Source of the DNA: JALYTY01 sp964546935
GTDB taxonomy: Bacteria; Vulcanimicrobiota; Vulcanimicrobiia; Vulcanimicrobiales; Vulcanimicrobiaceae
Length of the DNA: 10,874 bases
Reading direction: 5' to 3'
Assembly: GCA_964546935.1 (NCBI GenBank)
Contig: CAZJLJ010000083.1
Coordinates: 1 to 10,874, forward strand
In this document: positions 1-6,723 of the stretch, one piece after another
Numbering within the stretch: position 1 is the first letter of the stretch
How the letters are laid out: every line of letters begins with the position of its first letter
Notes under the pieces: model-generated
The model's database searches: none
What the model was told of the DNA's origin: nothing
The model's input: the letters and a program-made list of their open reading frames with translations, nothing else
Position numbers and translations under genes: made by a program

Positions 1-728
1 GAGAAACGTTCATCGCGATAGACGAAAGCGTCGCGGATACGTGGCGCCAGATCCGGAGTCGCCAGCTGGTAGTCGATACGCCAGCCGCGGTCCTTCTCGT
101 ACGCCTGTTGAAAATTTGACCACCACGTATAGATACCGGGTTCGGGCCGAACCTGCCGCATCGTGTCCACCCAGCCGTTGTTGAGAACGCGATCCATCCA
201 CGCTCGCTCCTGCGGCAAAAAGCCCGTTACGCGAATTGCCACATTCGGGTTATAGACGTCGATTTCACGATGGGCGATGTTATAGTCGCCGCAAATGATG
301 TAGCTGCGGCCGTCACGCATCGCGCGAATCAACCATGCTTCGTAGAGATCGAGAAACGATTCTTTCCAGCGCTGCCGCTCCAAGCCCATCGTGCCGGACG
401 GCACGTAAACCGATCCGATCGAGAGCGAACCGAAATCGATTTGGACGTAACGGCCTTCGATATCAAAGTCGGGCCATCCAAATCCGATAGAGGTACGATC
501 CGGCTTTTTCTTACTGTAAATCCCGACACCGCTGTACCCTTTTCTTTGCGCGTCGGCAAAAACCGAAAAGTACTGCGAGAGATGCTCCTGATCAAACGGA
601 ACCTGGAACTCTTGGGCCTTTGTCTCTTGCAAGCAAATAATATCGGGGTCGACGCGCTGAAACCAGGCAAAGACGCCTTTCCGCGATGCCGAACGGATCC
701 CGTTGCAGTTTAATGAAACGACGCGAAT
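1..728 (-). CDS. xthA: Exodeoxyribonuclease III (partial, non-ATG start)
   Basis: Exonuclease III / AP endonuclease of the EEP nuclease superfamily, acting in base-excision repair: it cuts 5' of abasic sites and degrades 3' ends. Counting the ATT at 728-726 as codon 1, the visible 242 residues carry N7 (SLNCNG), E35 (LQETK), GYSGVG at 64-69, Y108 (VYVPSG), D148 and N150 (GDYN), the FLPQERAWMDR segment at 170-180 and D219 (GWRID). These match the E. coli residues N7, E34, Y109, D151, N153 and D229 as recalled. The C-terminal Asp-His pair (SDHAP motif) lies beyond the left edge. No ATG, GTG or TTG exists between an in-frame TGA upstream and the conserved N-terminus. The only candidates are ATT at 728 or CTG at 731, and ATT gives the family's register exactly. 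It follows the O-methyltransferase stop by 10 bases, so it is probably the last gene of that operon. Family certain; start codon uncertain. Confidence 0.93.
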   Translation of the reverse strand, partial: MRVVSLNCNGIRSASRKGVFAWFQRVDPDIICLQETKAQEFQVPFDQEHLSQYFSVFADAQRKGYSGVGIYSKKKPDRTSIGFGWPDFDIEGRYVQIDFGSLSIGSVYVPSGTMGLERQRWKESFLDLYEAWLIRAMRDGRSYIICGDYNIAHREIDVYNPNVAIRVTGFLPQERAWMDRVLNNGWVDTMRQVRPEPGIYTWWSNFQQAYEKDRGWRIDYQLATPDLAPRIRDAFVYRDERF

Positions 729-738
729 CAGAGAGCGT

Positions 739-1404
739 TCACTTCTTGCGAGCGATCAGCAGTCCGTCGCCGATCGACAACAGGCAGGCCTCGACCCGTT
801 CGTCACGTGCGGCTTTTTCGTTTATCGCACGTAAAGCGCGCGTGTCTTCGTCGTTTTCGCTCGGATCGGCGACGCGGCCATCCCACAGCACGTTGTCTAT
901 TAGAATCACGCCATGCGGACGGATCAGGTTCAGGGAGTATTCGTAGTAGCGATCGACATTGGCCTTGTCTGCGTCGATAAACGCCATATCGAACGGACCG
1001 ACGTCGCCGCCGGCTATTAACTGCTGCAACGTCTCCGCTGCAGGTCCAAGTCGCAGGTCGATCTTTTTCTCGACGCCGGCTTCTCTCCAGTACCGCCGCG
1101 CGATCGACGTATACTCCTCGCTCACGTCGCACGCGAGAACTTTGCCCTCGGGCGGCATTGCGAGCGCAATTGCTAGCGCGCTGTAGCCCGTAAAAACGCC
1201 GATCTCCAGGTACCGCTCGACGCGAAGGAGATGCGTGAGAAACTGCATGAACTGCGCTTGTTCTTGACCGATTTGCATCTGTGCGTTCGGCAACCTTGCG
1301 GTTTCTTCGCGCAATGCGCGCATCACCGGATGCTCGTTAACCACCATCGTATCGATGATGTACTCCTCGATGCGAGGGTCCAAGAACTTGCTTCTAGCCG
1401 TCAT
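739..1404 (-). CDS. Caffeoyl-CoA-type O-methyltransferase (class I SAM-dependent)
   Basis: A 221-residue, metal-dependent, SAM-using O-methyltransferase of the Methyltransf_3 (CCoAOMT/COMT-like) family, cytosolic, probably methylating a catechol-type hydroxyl. The SAM motif LEIGVFTGYS lies at 66-75, the acidic ribose-binding stretch ACDVS at 91-95, FIDADKANV at 142-150 and LIDNVLWDG at 168-176. D144, D170 and N171 sit where plant CCoAOMT binds its divalent metal. Length is normal for bacterial members. The frame is open 31 codons further upstream, but that extension (rich in Arg and Gly) overlaps the previous gene and lacks family similarity. The ATG at 1404, which overlaps the previous stop as ATGA, is therefore the better start, with translation probably coupled. 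The natural acceptor cannot be told from sequence; members act on small phenolics or are broadly promiscuous. Confidence 0.93.
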   Translation of the reverse strand: MTARSKFLDPRIEEYIIDTMVVNEHPVMRALREETARLPNAQMQIGQEQAQFMQFLTHLLRVERYLEIGVFTGYSALAIALAMPPEGKVLACDVSEEYTSIARRYWREAGVEKKIDLRLGPAAETLQQLIAGGDVGPFDMAFIDADKANVDRYYEYSLNLIRPHGVILIDNVLWDGRVADPSENDEDTRALRAINEKAARDERVEACLLSIGDGLLIARKK

Positions 1405-2927
1405 ACCGTCACCGCCATATCCGCTACGATCGCGGCAGCAGCGCGTTTCCCCGGAAAACCGCTTACGCAGCCGCCGGGGTGAGCGCCCGAACCGCATAGG
1501 TACAAACCACTGAGGGGCGTTCGCGTCGCAAATCGATGCTCGTAGATTTGCCCGGGGATCAATTCACCGTGGAAGATATGGCCGCCCACCAATCCGATGC
1601 GCGACTCGAGGTCGGCGGGCGAGAGTATTTGCCGCGCTTCGATAACATTAGGCAGATTCGGTGCGAACCGGCTCAGAGTATCGACGATCTTGTCGGCGGC
1701 ACGATTCTTTACCGATTCGCTCCACCCGTCGTGCCGGTCGTATGGAAAGTATTGTGCAAAGATCGACAAGATATGTTTGCCGGGCGGCGCGAGTGAGGGA
1801 TCGGTGGGCGTTTGCAAAAAGCCCTCGATCATGGGTTCGCGGCTTTCACCGTCAACGAGCGCGTCTTGATACGCCTTTTGCAGATAGTCGATCGAAGGTG
1901 CAACGTGAATCGTTGCCTTGTGATGCGGTTGAGGATTCGTGCCGGGACGCGCTATGAAATTCGGCAGTTCGCCGATCGCCAAATTGAGTTTCAAAGACGG
2001 ACCTACGGTCTTCCAAGCATGCAGTTTCGCGAGGCATTCATGATCCAAAGCGGCGCCGTCCAACAGCTCCAGAAACGTTGTCTTTGGGTGCGCGTTGGAA
2101 GCAACGACGCGCACGGCGATATCGCGGCCGTCATCCAGCAGCACGCCGCTCACGCGATCGTTATAGGTAAGGATCCTTTCGACTCGTGCATTGCTAAAGA
2201 TTTGGACGCCGTGCGAACGCGCTGAAGAGGCTAGTGCTTGCGTAATCGCGCCCATGCCGCCGCGGACGTATCCCCACGCGCCTTGCGCTCCAAAGGCGCG
2301 GCCGGCGTTGTGGTGCGCCAGCACGTAGCCGGTGCCGCGATTGCGCGGACCGAGATGCGTTCCCACAAGTCCGTCGTTCACCAGCGCTGCCTGCAGCACG
2401 GGAGTGCTTACATACTGCTCCACAAGTTCGGCAGCAGATCCTTCGAGAATCCGGCGTGTTTCGCGATCGAACCGTTCGAAGCGCGGTTCTTCTTCCGAAA
2501 ACGTTTCGAAGAGTTTGCGGCCGAGCGATTCCACGCGCTCGTCGAACGCATGAAATCCCGGGACATCCGCCGCGTTAAACCGCGAGATTTCCGCATCATC
2601 GTTGGCGCGATCGACACCAAGCAAGATCGAACGCCCGTCGGAAAGCGGCGTAAACTCCCACGGCAATTTTCGATACGCGTCGTATCCGTGCTTACGAAGC
2701 TCGAGCGTTTCAATTAGCCATGGATCGAGCAAGCTCACAACGTACGATGCGGCGGAGATTTTATAACCGGGCCAGACGTCGGATTCAGTGACTGCGGCGC
2801 CGCCAATTCGGTCTCGACGTTCGAAAACAGCGACGCGCAAACCGCTCTTTCCAAGGAGCGCCGCGCATGCAAGGCCATTATGGCCGGCTCCCACAACCGC
2901 TACGTCGAAGGTATCCATAAGCTGCAT
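1401..2927 (-). CDS. PYROXD2-type NAD(P)/FAD-dependent oxidoreductase
   Basis: A 508-residue flavoprotein of the phytoene-dehydrogenase-like amine oxidase superfamily, closest in style to PYROXD2. The dinucleotide-binding fold opens at residue 8 with VAVVGAGHNGLA, then FERRDRIGGAAVTE at 35-48 (acidic residue E36 for the FAD ribose). The C-terminus has the FAD-closing motif LYLCGSGAHPGGCVSGFPGKR at about 475-495. GHNGL plus GGAAVTE and the following Tyr/Ser-rich segment favour PYROXD2 over carotenoid CrtI desaturases. Human PYROXD2 is a mitochondrial protein of unsettled substrate, so none is assigned here. It is first in a minus-strand run with the O-methyltransferase (ATGA overlap) and xthA. 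Met4 at 2918 is an alternative start; neither start has a convincing Shine-Dalgarno sequence. Only 23 bases separate it from the divergent DUF3311 gene. Confidence 0.92.
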   Translation of the reverse strand: MQLMDTFDVAVVGAGHNGLACAALLGKSGLRVAVFERRDRIGGAAVTESDVWPGYKISAASYVVSLLDPWLIETLELRKHGYDAYRKLPWEFTPLSDGRSILLGVDRANDDAEISRFNAADVPGFHAFDERVESLGRKLFETFSEEEPRFERFDRETRRILEGSAAELVEQYVSTPVLQAALVNDGLVGTHLGPRNRGTGYVLAHHNAGRAFGAQGAWGYVRGGMGAITQALASSARSHGVQIFSNARVERILTYNDRVSGVLLDDGRDIAVRVVASNAHPKTTFLELLDGAALDHECLAKLHAWKTVGPSLKLNLAIGELPNFIARPGTNPQPHHKATIHVAPSIDYLQKAYQDALVDGESREPMIEGFLQTPTDPSLAPPGKHILSIFAQYFPYDRHDGWSESVKNRAADKIVDTLSRFAPNLPNVIEARQILSPADLESRIGLVGGHIFHGELIPGQIYEHRFATRTPLSGLYLCGSGAHPGGCVSGFPGKRAAAAIVADMAVTV

Positions 2928-2950
2928 GTACGAAAAAGGTCCACCAATTC

Positions 2951-3139
2951 ATGCATCGGCGCACAGGCTTCATCCTCGCCGCGATTCCATTCATGGCATT
3001 ATCGATCGCGGTGCCGTTTGTCAACCGAGTTGAGCCCCGCATACTGGGGATGCCGTTTCTTCTGGCCTGGCTTGCTTTCTGGGTCGTCGTTACGCCGTTT
3101 TTCGTCTGGAGCATCGGACGCATAGAGGGCCGCTGGTGA
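2951..3139 (+). CDS. DUF3311 small membrane protein (symporter partner)
   Basis: A 62-residue protein with two hydrophobic helices, about 7-24 and 33-54, ending in a basic tail (GRIEGRW). The short length, the early PF.NR.EP.I.GMPF pattern (residues 22-36) and the position directly before a sodium:solute symporter match DUF3311. That family occurs as a small companion encoded before MctP-like transporters, much as YhdT accompanies PanF in enterobacteria. Its role is inferred from context: probably stability or assembly of the transporter. The ATG at 2951 has an AAAGG about 11 bases upstream. Its TGA overlaps the GTG start of the symporter (GTGA), which points to coupled translation and near-stoichiometric synthesis. 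The function of DUF3311 itself is not established to my knowledge. Confidence 0.88.
   Translation: MHRRTGFILAAIPFMALSIAVPFVNRVEPRILGMPFLLAWLAFWVVVTPFFVWSIGRIEGRW
3125..3129 (+). promoter_or_regulatory. Ribosome binding site for the symporter GTG start
   Basis: GAGGG ends six bases before the GTG at 3136, inside the last codons of the DUF3311 gene. It supports the GTG overlap start over any downstream ATG. Confidence 0.6.
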
Positions 3140-4602
3140 GCGGATTTGCCGCTCTGGCCATCATTGCGGCCGTCGTGCTTGGAACGGTCGCGTTTGCGCT
3201 AATAAACGTCCGGCGCGTGCAAATGTCTCCTGAGGAATACATCGTCGGCGGCCGGGGATTCGGGGCCGTTTTTCTTTGGGTGCTGCTTGCCGGCGAAATC
3301 TACACGAGCTTCACGTTTCTTGGCGCGGCGGGATGGACGTACGCCTTTGGTGCACCGGCCTTTTACATTCTTTCGTACGGTACGTGCGGCTATATCATCG
3401 GCTACTTTCTGCTTCCGGCGATCCATCGCTATGCGCGGGAACGCAATCTCTTAACCTCGCCGGATTTCTTAGTAAGCCGCTACCGAAGCAAACCGCTCGG
3501 CGTATTGGCTTCGGTGATTCTATGCATTGCAGCTGTTCCGTACATTACGTTGCAGCTGAGCGGACTCCAGATCTTCCTTACGATTGCGGGCTACGGAAAG
3601 ATCGATGCACAAACCGGCGCGGTCATTAGCTTTTTGGTTATCACAGCCTTTGTTTACCTCACTGGTTTGAGAGGCACTGCTTGGGCGAGCATCATCAAAG
3701 ATGCGCTCGTAATTGGGGCATTGCTCTTTGTCGGTCTCTCTATACCGTTTCATTTTTTCGGTTCGCCCGCGGGCATGTTCGATCAGATCCTTCGCGCGCA
3801 TCCGGCACACTTAACGCTGCCGTCTATCAACGGAACTCACGGTGAGCTCTGGTTCATTTCAACAGTATTGCTGACGGCGATTGGTTTTTACATGGGCTCC
3901 CACTCAATCGCGGCCGTCTATAGTGCGAAAGACGACGCAACGCTGCGCAGGAATGCTGTTTATCTTCCCGTGTACCAGCTGGCGCTGCTGCTTGTCTTTT
4001 TCGCTGGTTTCAGTGCGCTGCTTATCGTGCCGGGCCTGAAAGGCTCCAACGTAGATCAATCTTTTCTGTTGATCGTTCAGCGATTCTATCCCGCGCCGGT
4101 TCTTGGACTCGTCGCCGCGGCCGGCGCGCTATGTGCGCTCGTGCCTTCAACGGCGCTGCTGTTGAGTTCGGCAAGCATCATCAGCAAAAACATCCTGGGC
4201 GACGTTTTCGGGATTGCGTTGGACGACCGGTCTCGCGTCGTTACCACGCGACTGATGGTGCTCGGGATGGGTTTGCTCTCGCTAACGTTGTGGCTTACGT
4301 TCAAAACCACGCTAGTCGATTTACTGCTGCTTACCTACAACGGCATCGCGCAGTTCGCGCCGGCATTTGTGCTCGGATTGGCGTGGAAACGCACTACGGC
4401 ACTGGCCGTTGCCTGTGGTATCGTTGCCGGAACCGCGGTAGCAATTTATCTCGCCGCTACCAACAAAGCGCCATGGGGTCTGAATCCCGGCTTTCTCGGT
4501 TTGGTTTTGAACGCCGCGATCGTCACCGGTATGTCGCTGCTGACAAAAGAAGAGAGCTCATCTTCCGATGAGCTCTCGAACCCAGTTGTCGCGAGGGGTT
4601 AA
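3136..4602 (+). CDS. Sodium:solute symporter family protein, MctP-like
   Basis: A 488-residue inner-membrane protein of the SSS family (LeuT-fold), with roughly 13 hydrophobic segments from residue 3 to 470. Recognisable pieces are the SPEEYIVGGR motif after TM1 (31-40), SFTFLGAAGW at 58-67 and TGLRGTAWASIIKDA at 176-190. LLSSASIISKNIL at 342-354 corresponds to the TM8 Ser-rich stretch that contributes to the Na+ site in PutP and vSGLT. The preceding DUF3311 gene and this layout resemble MctP monocarboxylate (lactate, pyruvate, acetate) transporters, but pantothenate or another organic acid is possible. The GTG start overlaps the DUF3311 stop and has a good GAGGG ribosome site. The tail KEESSSSDELSN (471-482) is hydrophilic and its DNA forms a perfect hairpin, see the terminator entry. 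The TAA stop lies in TTAA shared with the convergent zinc-ribbon gene. Confidence 0.92.
   Translation: MSGFAALAIIAAVVLGTVAFALINVRRVQMSPEEYIVGGRGFGAVFLWVLLAGEIYTSFTFLGAAGWTYAFGAPAFYILSYGTCGYIIGYFLLPAIHRYARERNLLTSPDFLVSRYRSKPLGVLASVILCIAAVPYITLQLSGLQIFLTIAGYGKIDAQTGAVISFLVITAFVYLTGLRGTAWASIIKDALVIGALLFVGLSIPFHFFGSPAGMFDQILRAHPAHLTLPSINGTHGELWFISTVLLTAIGFYMGSHSIAAVYSAKDDATLRRNAVYLPVYQLALLLVFFAGFSALLIVPGLKGSNVDQSFLLIVQRFYPAPVLGLVAAAGALCALVPSTALLLSSASIISKNILGDVFGIALDDRSRVVTTRLMVLGMGLLSLTLWLTFKTTLVDLLLLTYNGIAQFAPAFVLGLAWKRTTALAVACGIVAGTAVAIYLAATNKAPWGLNPGFLGLVLNAAIVTGMSLLTKEESSSSDELSNPVVARG
4541..4577 (-). terminator. Intrinsic terminator inside the symporter 3' coding end
   Basis: A perfect inverted repeat pairs 4552-4562 (GAGAGCTCATC) with 4567-4577 (GATGAGCTCTC) around a four-base loop. 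Read on the minus strand the loop is GGAA and the stem is followed by TTCTTTTG, a U-rich run of intrinsic-terminator type. It lies 22 bases past the zinc-ribbon stop. On the plus strand the stem is followed by GAACCCAG with no U tract, so it should stop minus-strand transcription only. Confidence 0.72.
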
Positions 4603-4919
4603 CGATAGCTGGGGCGTGACTGGAAGCAGTCGCGGCAGAACACCGGCTTGTCACCGCGGGGATTGAACGGAACCTCCGCAATGTTGCCGCAGTTGCTGCA
4701 CGTTGCTTGGAACATTTCGCGTGGCCGGCCAGCGCCGCGATCGGCTCCATTCCCGCCGCCACCGTTCTGCGAGCGCATGGCCTTACGGGCATTGCGGCAG
4801 TCGGGGCAACGATTAGGCTTGTTTTGGAAGCCCTTCTGCTCATAAAATTTCTGCTCGCCTGAACTGAAGACGAATTGACGTCCACAGTCCACACAGTTGA
4901 GCATTTCATCTACGTACAC
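4599..4919 (-). CDS. Double zinc-ribbon protein (CxxC/CxxC, zf-trcl type)
   Basis: A 106-residue soluble protein with two four-cysteine zinc sites joined by a Gly/Arg-rich linker at 48-68. Site one is C9, C12, C38 and C41 (CVDCGRQF … RCPDCRNARK), with the GEQKFYEQKGF element between them. Site two is C74, C77, C95 and C98 (CSNCGNIAEVPF … PVFCRDCF). This architecture is common in bacteria as an uncharacterised zinc-ribbon protein; site one resembles PF13451. Binding to nucleic acid or ribosomes is plausible from the ribbons and basic linker but unproven. The GTG start is preferred over the ATG at 4904 because AAGGAG lies 11 bases before it and homologues begin with M-x-D-x-x-L-x-C. Its stop overlaps the symporter stop, and its terminator sits inside that gene. 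Confidence 0.9.
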   Translation of the reverse strand: MYVDEMLNCVDCGRQFVFSSGEQKFYEQKGFQNKPNRCPDCRNARKAMRSQNGGGGNGADRGAGRPREMFQATCSNCGNIAEVPFNPRGDKPVFCRDCFQSRPSYR

Positions 4920-4930
4920 GGAACGAGAAA

Positions 4931-4936
4931 CTCCTT
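4931..4936 (-). promoter_or_regulatory. Shine-Dalgarno AAGGAG of the zinc-ribbon gene
   Basis: AAGGAG on the minus strand is 11 bases before the GTG at 4919 and 26 before the alternative ATG at 4904. It decides for the GTG. No convincing -35/-10 pair was found in the 89-base gap 4920-5008, which must hold this gene's promoter unless it is read through from the DUF962 gene. Confidence 0.6.
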
Positions 4937-5008
4937 AGACACTACGTGGCTACCGTTAACGACTGGGTTGTGAAACCTAGATCAAACTACCACGCAATAA
5001 CGATGTGG

Positions 5009-5494
5009 TTAGCTATAACGCTTCGATCTCACAATGGAATCGAACATTTCTTCGAAGATGTACAGAGGTCCGATTAGGAGATATACCAGGTTCTCTAAGA
5101 ACTTGGGCTTTGTGCCTTCGAAGCGATGACCGACTAACTGGAAGACCCATCCGAGGACGAAGGCTGCCAGATTCACCTGCCAAGATAATCGAATCGCGAT
5201 CAAATACAGAATCGCAAAAATAATCAGCGAGAGCAGGGCGCCGCGGAGATCTAGGGCGGCGTAGTAGACGAGGACGCCGACCGCAGCCACAACCGCGAAA
5301 TCGACTGGGCCAAGCCGCAGGTGCGACAACAGCCCCATAATCCCCAACACGATCAGCGGAATTCCAAACGCGTGACACACCCGATTGCGGCGATCCGCAT
5401 GATAGGATCCGTATTCCGAAAAGAGTTCTGCCTTTGTCACTATCCTTGGTTTACTCCAGAGAGCGTGTGCGGGCTTCTGCGACTTGTGCGACAT
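5009..5494 (-). CDS. Mpo1-like (DUF962) integral membrane protein
   Basis: A 161-residue protein of the DUF962/Mpo1-like family. FSEYGSYHADRRNRVCHAFGIP (residues 25-46) is the family's N-terminal signature with H32 and H41. GWVFQLVGHRFEGTKP at 115-130, with H123, and IGPLYIFEEMF at 141-151 are the C-terminal one. Four hydrophobic segments lie about 46-58, 64-80, 87-101 and 107-121, so it is a membrane protein. Yeast Mpo1 is an Fe(II)-dependent dioxygenase in alpha-oxidation of 2-hydroxy fatty acids, and the conserved His residues are its presumed metal ligands. A similar lipid role here is an inference; bacterial members are largely uncharacterised. The ATG at 5494 has AGGGA three bases upstream. 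The 33-residue N-terminus before the signature is Lys-rich and not conserved in the family. It diverges from the amidohydrolase across a 50-base gap. Confidence 0.88.
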   Translation of the reverse strand: MSHKSQKPAHALWSKPRIVTKAELFSEYGSYHADRRNRVCHAFGIPLIVLGIMGLLSHLRLGPVDFAVVAAVGVLVYYAALDLRGALLSLIIFAILYLIAIRLSWQVNLAAFVLGWVFQLVGHRFEGTKPKFLENLVYLLIGPLYIFEEMFDSIVRSKRYS

Positions 5495-5514
5495 AAGTCC
5501 CTGCTCGACGGGGT

Positions 5515-5542
5515 CTCCGGATTCCCGTACAGAAAACCGGAG
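5515..5542. promoter_or_regulatory. Inverted repeat in the divergent gap, covering a ribosome site
   Basis: CTCCGG (5515-5520) and CCGGAG (5537-5542) are perfect inverted repeats with a 16-base loop, in the 50-base gap between the divergent DUF962 and amidohydrolase genes. The right arm contains GGAG, the only Shine-Dalgarno-like bases before the ATG at 5545. It could be an operator or a leader hairpin that hides this site. Six-base arms can arise by chance. Confidence 0.3.
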
Positions 5543-5544
5543 CC

Positions 5545-6723
5545 ATGACAGCGACCATCACCGTTCCTCAACGGCTTCTTGATGATGTCGTGCTGATTCG
5601 GCGCGATTTGCACATGCATCCGGAGCTTGGTTTCCAGGAGCATCGCACCGCGGGAATCGTTGCCGACCGTCTTCGCGCCCTTGGTTTCGACGTCCACGAA
5701 CGCATCGGTGGAACGGGAGTCGTAGGCGTGATGAAAGGCACTCGGCCGGGACGCACCATCATGCTCCGCGCGGATATGGATGCTCTGCCTATTCTCGAGG
5801 AGCGGGATCACGCATATCGCTCGCAGGCGGATGGGCGCATGCATGCTTGCGGCCACGACGGCCACGTTGCCATTCTGCTAGGCGCGGCCGCGCTGATCGC
5901 AGATCGCAAAGACGAACTGGCCGGGACGGTGTGTCTCGTTTTTCAGCCCGCGGAAGAGGGACTCGGCGGTGCGAAAAAGATGATCGAAGACGGACTCTTC
6001 GAGCGTTTCGGAATCGAACGCGCCTACGGTTTGCATCTCTCGACGAAGTATCCGACCGGAGTCCTGGGCTTTCGGGAAGGCCCGATGTATGCGTCGAGCG
6101 ACTCCATTGAAATCGACGTGCTTGGCGTAGGAGGGCACGGATCTGCTCCGCACGACGCAATCGACCCAATCTACACCGCGGCGAATTTCATAACGTCGGT
6201 TCAACAGATCGTGTCGCGCCAGGTCGATCCGCTCGAGCCCGCAGTCGTAACGATCGGCGCCATCAACGGCGGTACGGTTCACAACGTCATTCCGCGAACG
6301 TGCCGCATGCTCGGAACCGTTCGCGCTTTTTCCGACGACGTTCGTGAAGCCATGCCCAAGAGAATCGAACGCGTTCTCAAAGCTTGCTGCGATGCATCGG
6401 GTGCCGCCTACAATTTCGAATATCTCTGGCGTTACCCCGTAACGGCGAACGACGCATCGCAAACGCACTATGCGCGTGTGCTCGCCGGAAAAACGGCCGG
6501 CGAAGAAATGGTCGTCGATGCGGCGATGTTGATGGGAGCCGAGGACTTCTCGTTCTACGCACAAGTCGTGCCGGCGTGCTTCTATACGCTTGGGTGCAGC
6601 GGCGGAGCGGAGACGAGTTACCCGCACCACTCGAGTCTCTTCGACATCGACGAGCGCGCGTTGCCGAATGGTGTCGCCATGATGACGTCGCTCGCACTTG
6701 ACGCACCGCGTAATGCGCCGTGA
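5545..6723 (+). CDS. M20-family amidohydrolase (IAA-amino acid/hippurate type)
   Basis: A 392-residue cytosolic metallo-amidohydrolase of peptidase family M20D, hydrolysing the amide bond of N-acyl amino acids or related compounds. In order: the N-terminal LHMHPELGFQE (22-32), MLRADMDALPI (73-83), the metal motif HACGHDGH (100-107, ligands C102 and H104), FQPAEEGLGGA (133-143, catalytic E137 and metal E138), GLHL (162-165, H164), the lid domain with GGHGSAPHDAIDP (196-208), GTVHNVIP (243-250), GAEDFSFY (331-338) and YPHHSSLFDIDE (359-370, C-terminal metal His). All expected residues are present, so it should be active. Substrates of the family include hippurate, indole-acetyl-amino acids and N-acetyl amino acids; the sequence does not choose. 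No secretion signal. Its TGA overlaps the GTG of the Tag-like gene, so the two are co-translated. Confidence 0.95.
   Translation: MTATITVPQRLLDDVVLIRRDLHMHPELGFQEHRTAGIVADRLRALGFDVHERIGGTGVVGVMKGTRPGRTIMLRADMDALPILEERDHAYRSQADGRMHACGHDGHVAILLGAAALIADRKDELAGTVCLVFQPAEEGLGGAKKMIEDGLFERFGIERAYGLHLSTKYPTGVLGFREGPMYASSDSIEIDVLGVGGHGSAPHDAIDPIYTAANFITSVQQIVSRQVDPLEPAVVTIGAINGGTVHNVIPRTCRMLGTVRAFSDDVREAMPKRIERVLKACCDASGAAYNFEYLWRYPVTANDASQTHYARVLAGKTAGEEMVVDAAMLMGAEDFSFYAQVVPACFYTLGCSGGAETSYPHHSSLFDIDERALPNGVAMMTSLALDAPRNAP

Noticed and set aside
270..713. A 147-codon plus-strand frame opposite xthA
   Set aside because: The minus strand encodes the full set of exonuclease III motifs there, so this is a shadow.
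1405..1497. A 31-codon N-terminal extension of the O-methyltransferase
   Set aside because: It overlaps the oxidoreductase's conserved FAD-closing motif, is Arg/Gly-rich and lies outside the family domain; ATG at 1404 fits better.
1401..2927. Carotenoid desaturase (CrtI) identity for the FAD oxidoreductase
   Set aside because: GAGHNGL and GGAAVTE match the PYROXD2 branch, and no other carotenoid gene is nearby.
4990..5010. ACCAC/GTGGT inverted repeat after the DUF962 stop
   Set aside because: Only a 5-base stem with an 11-base loop and a weak T run; likely chance.
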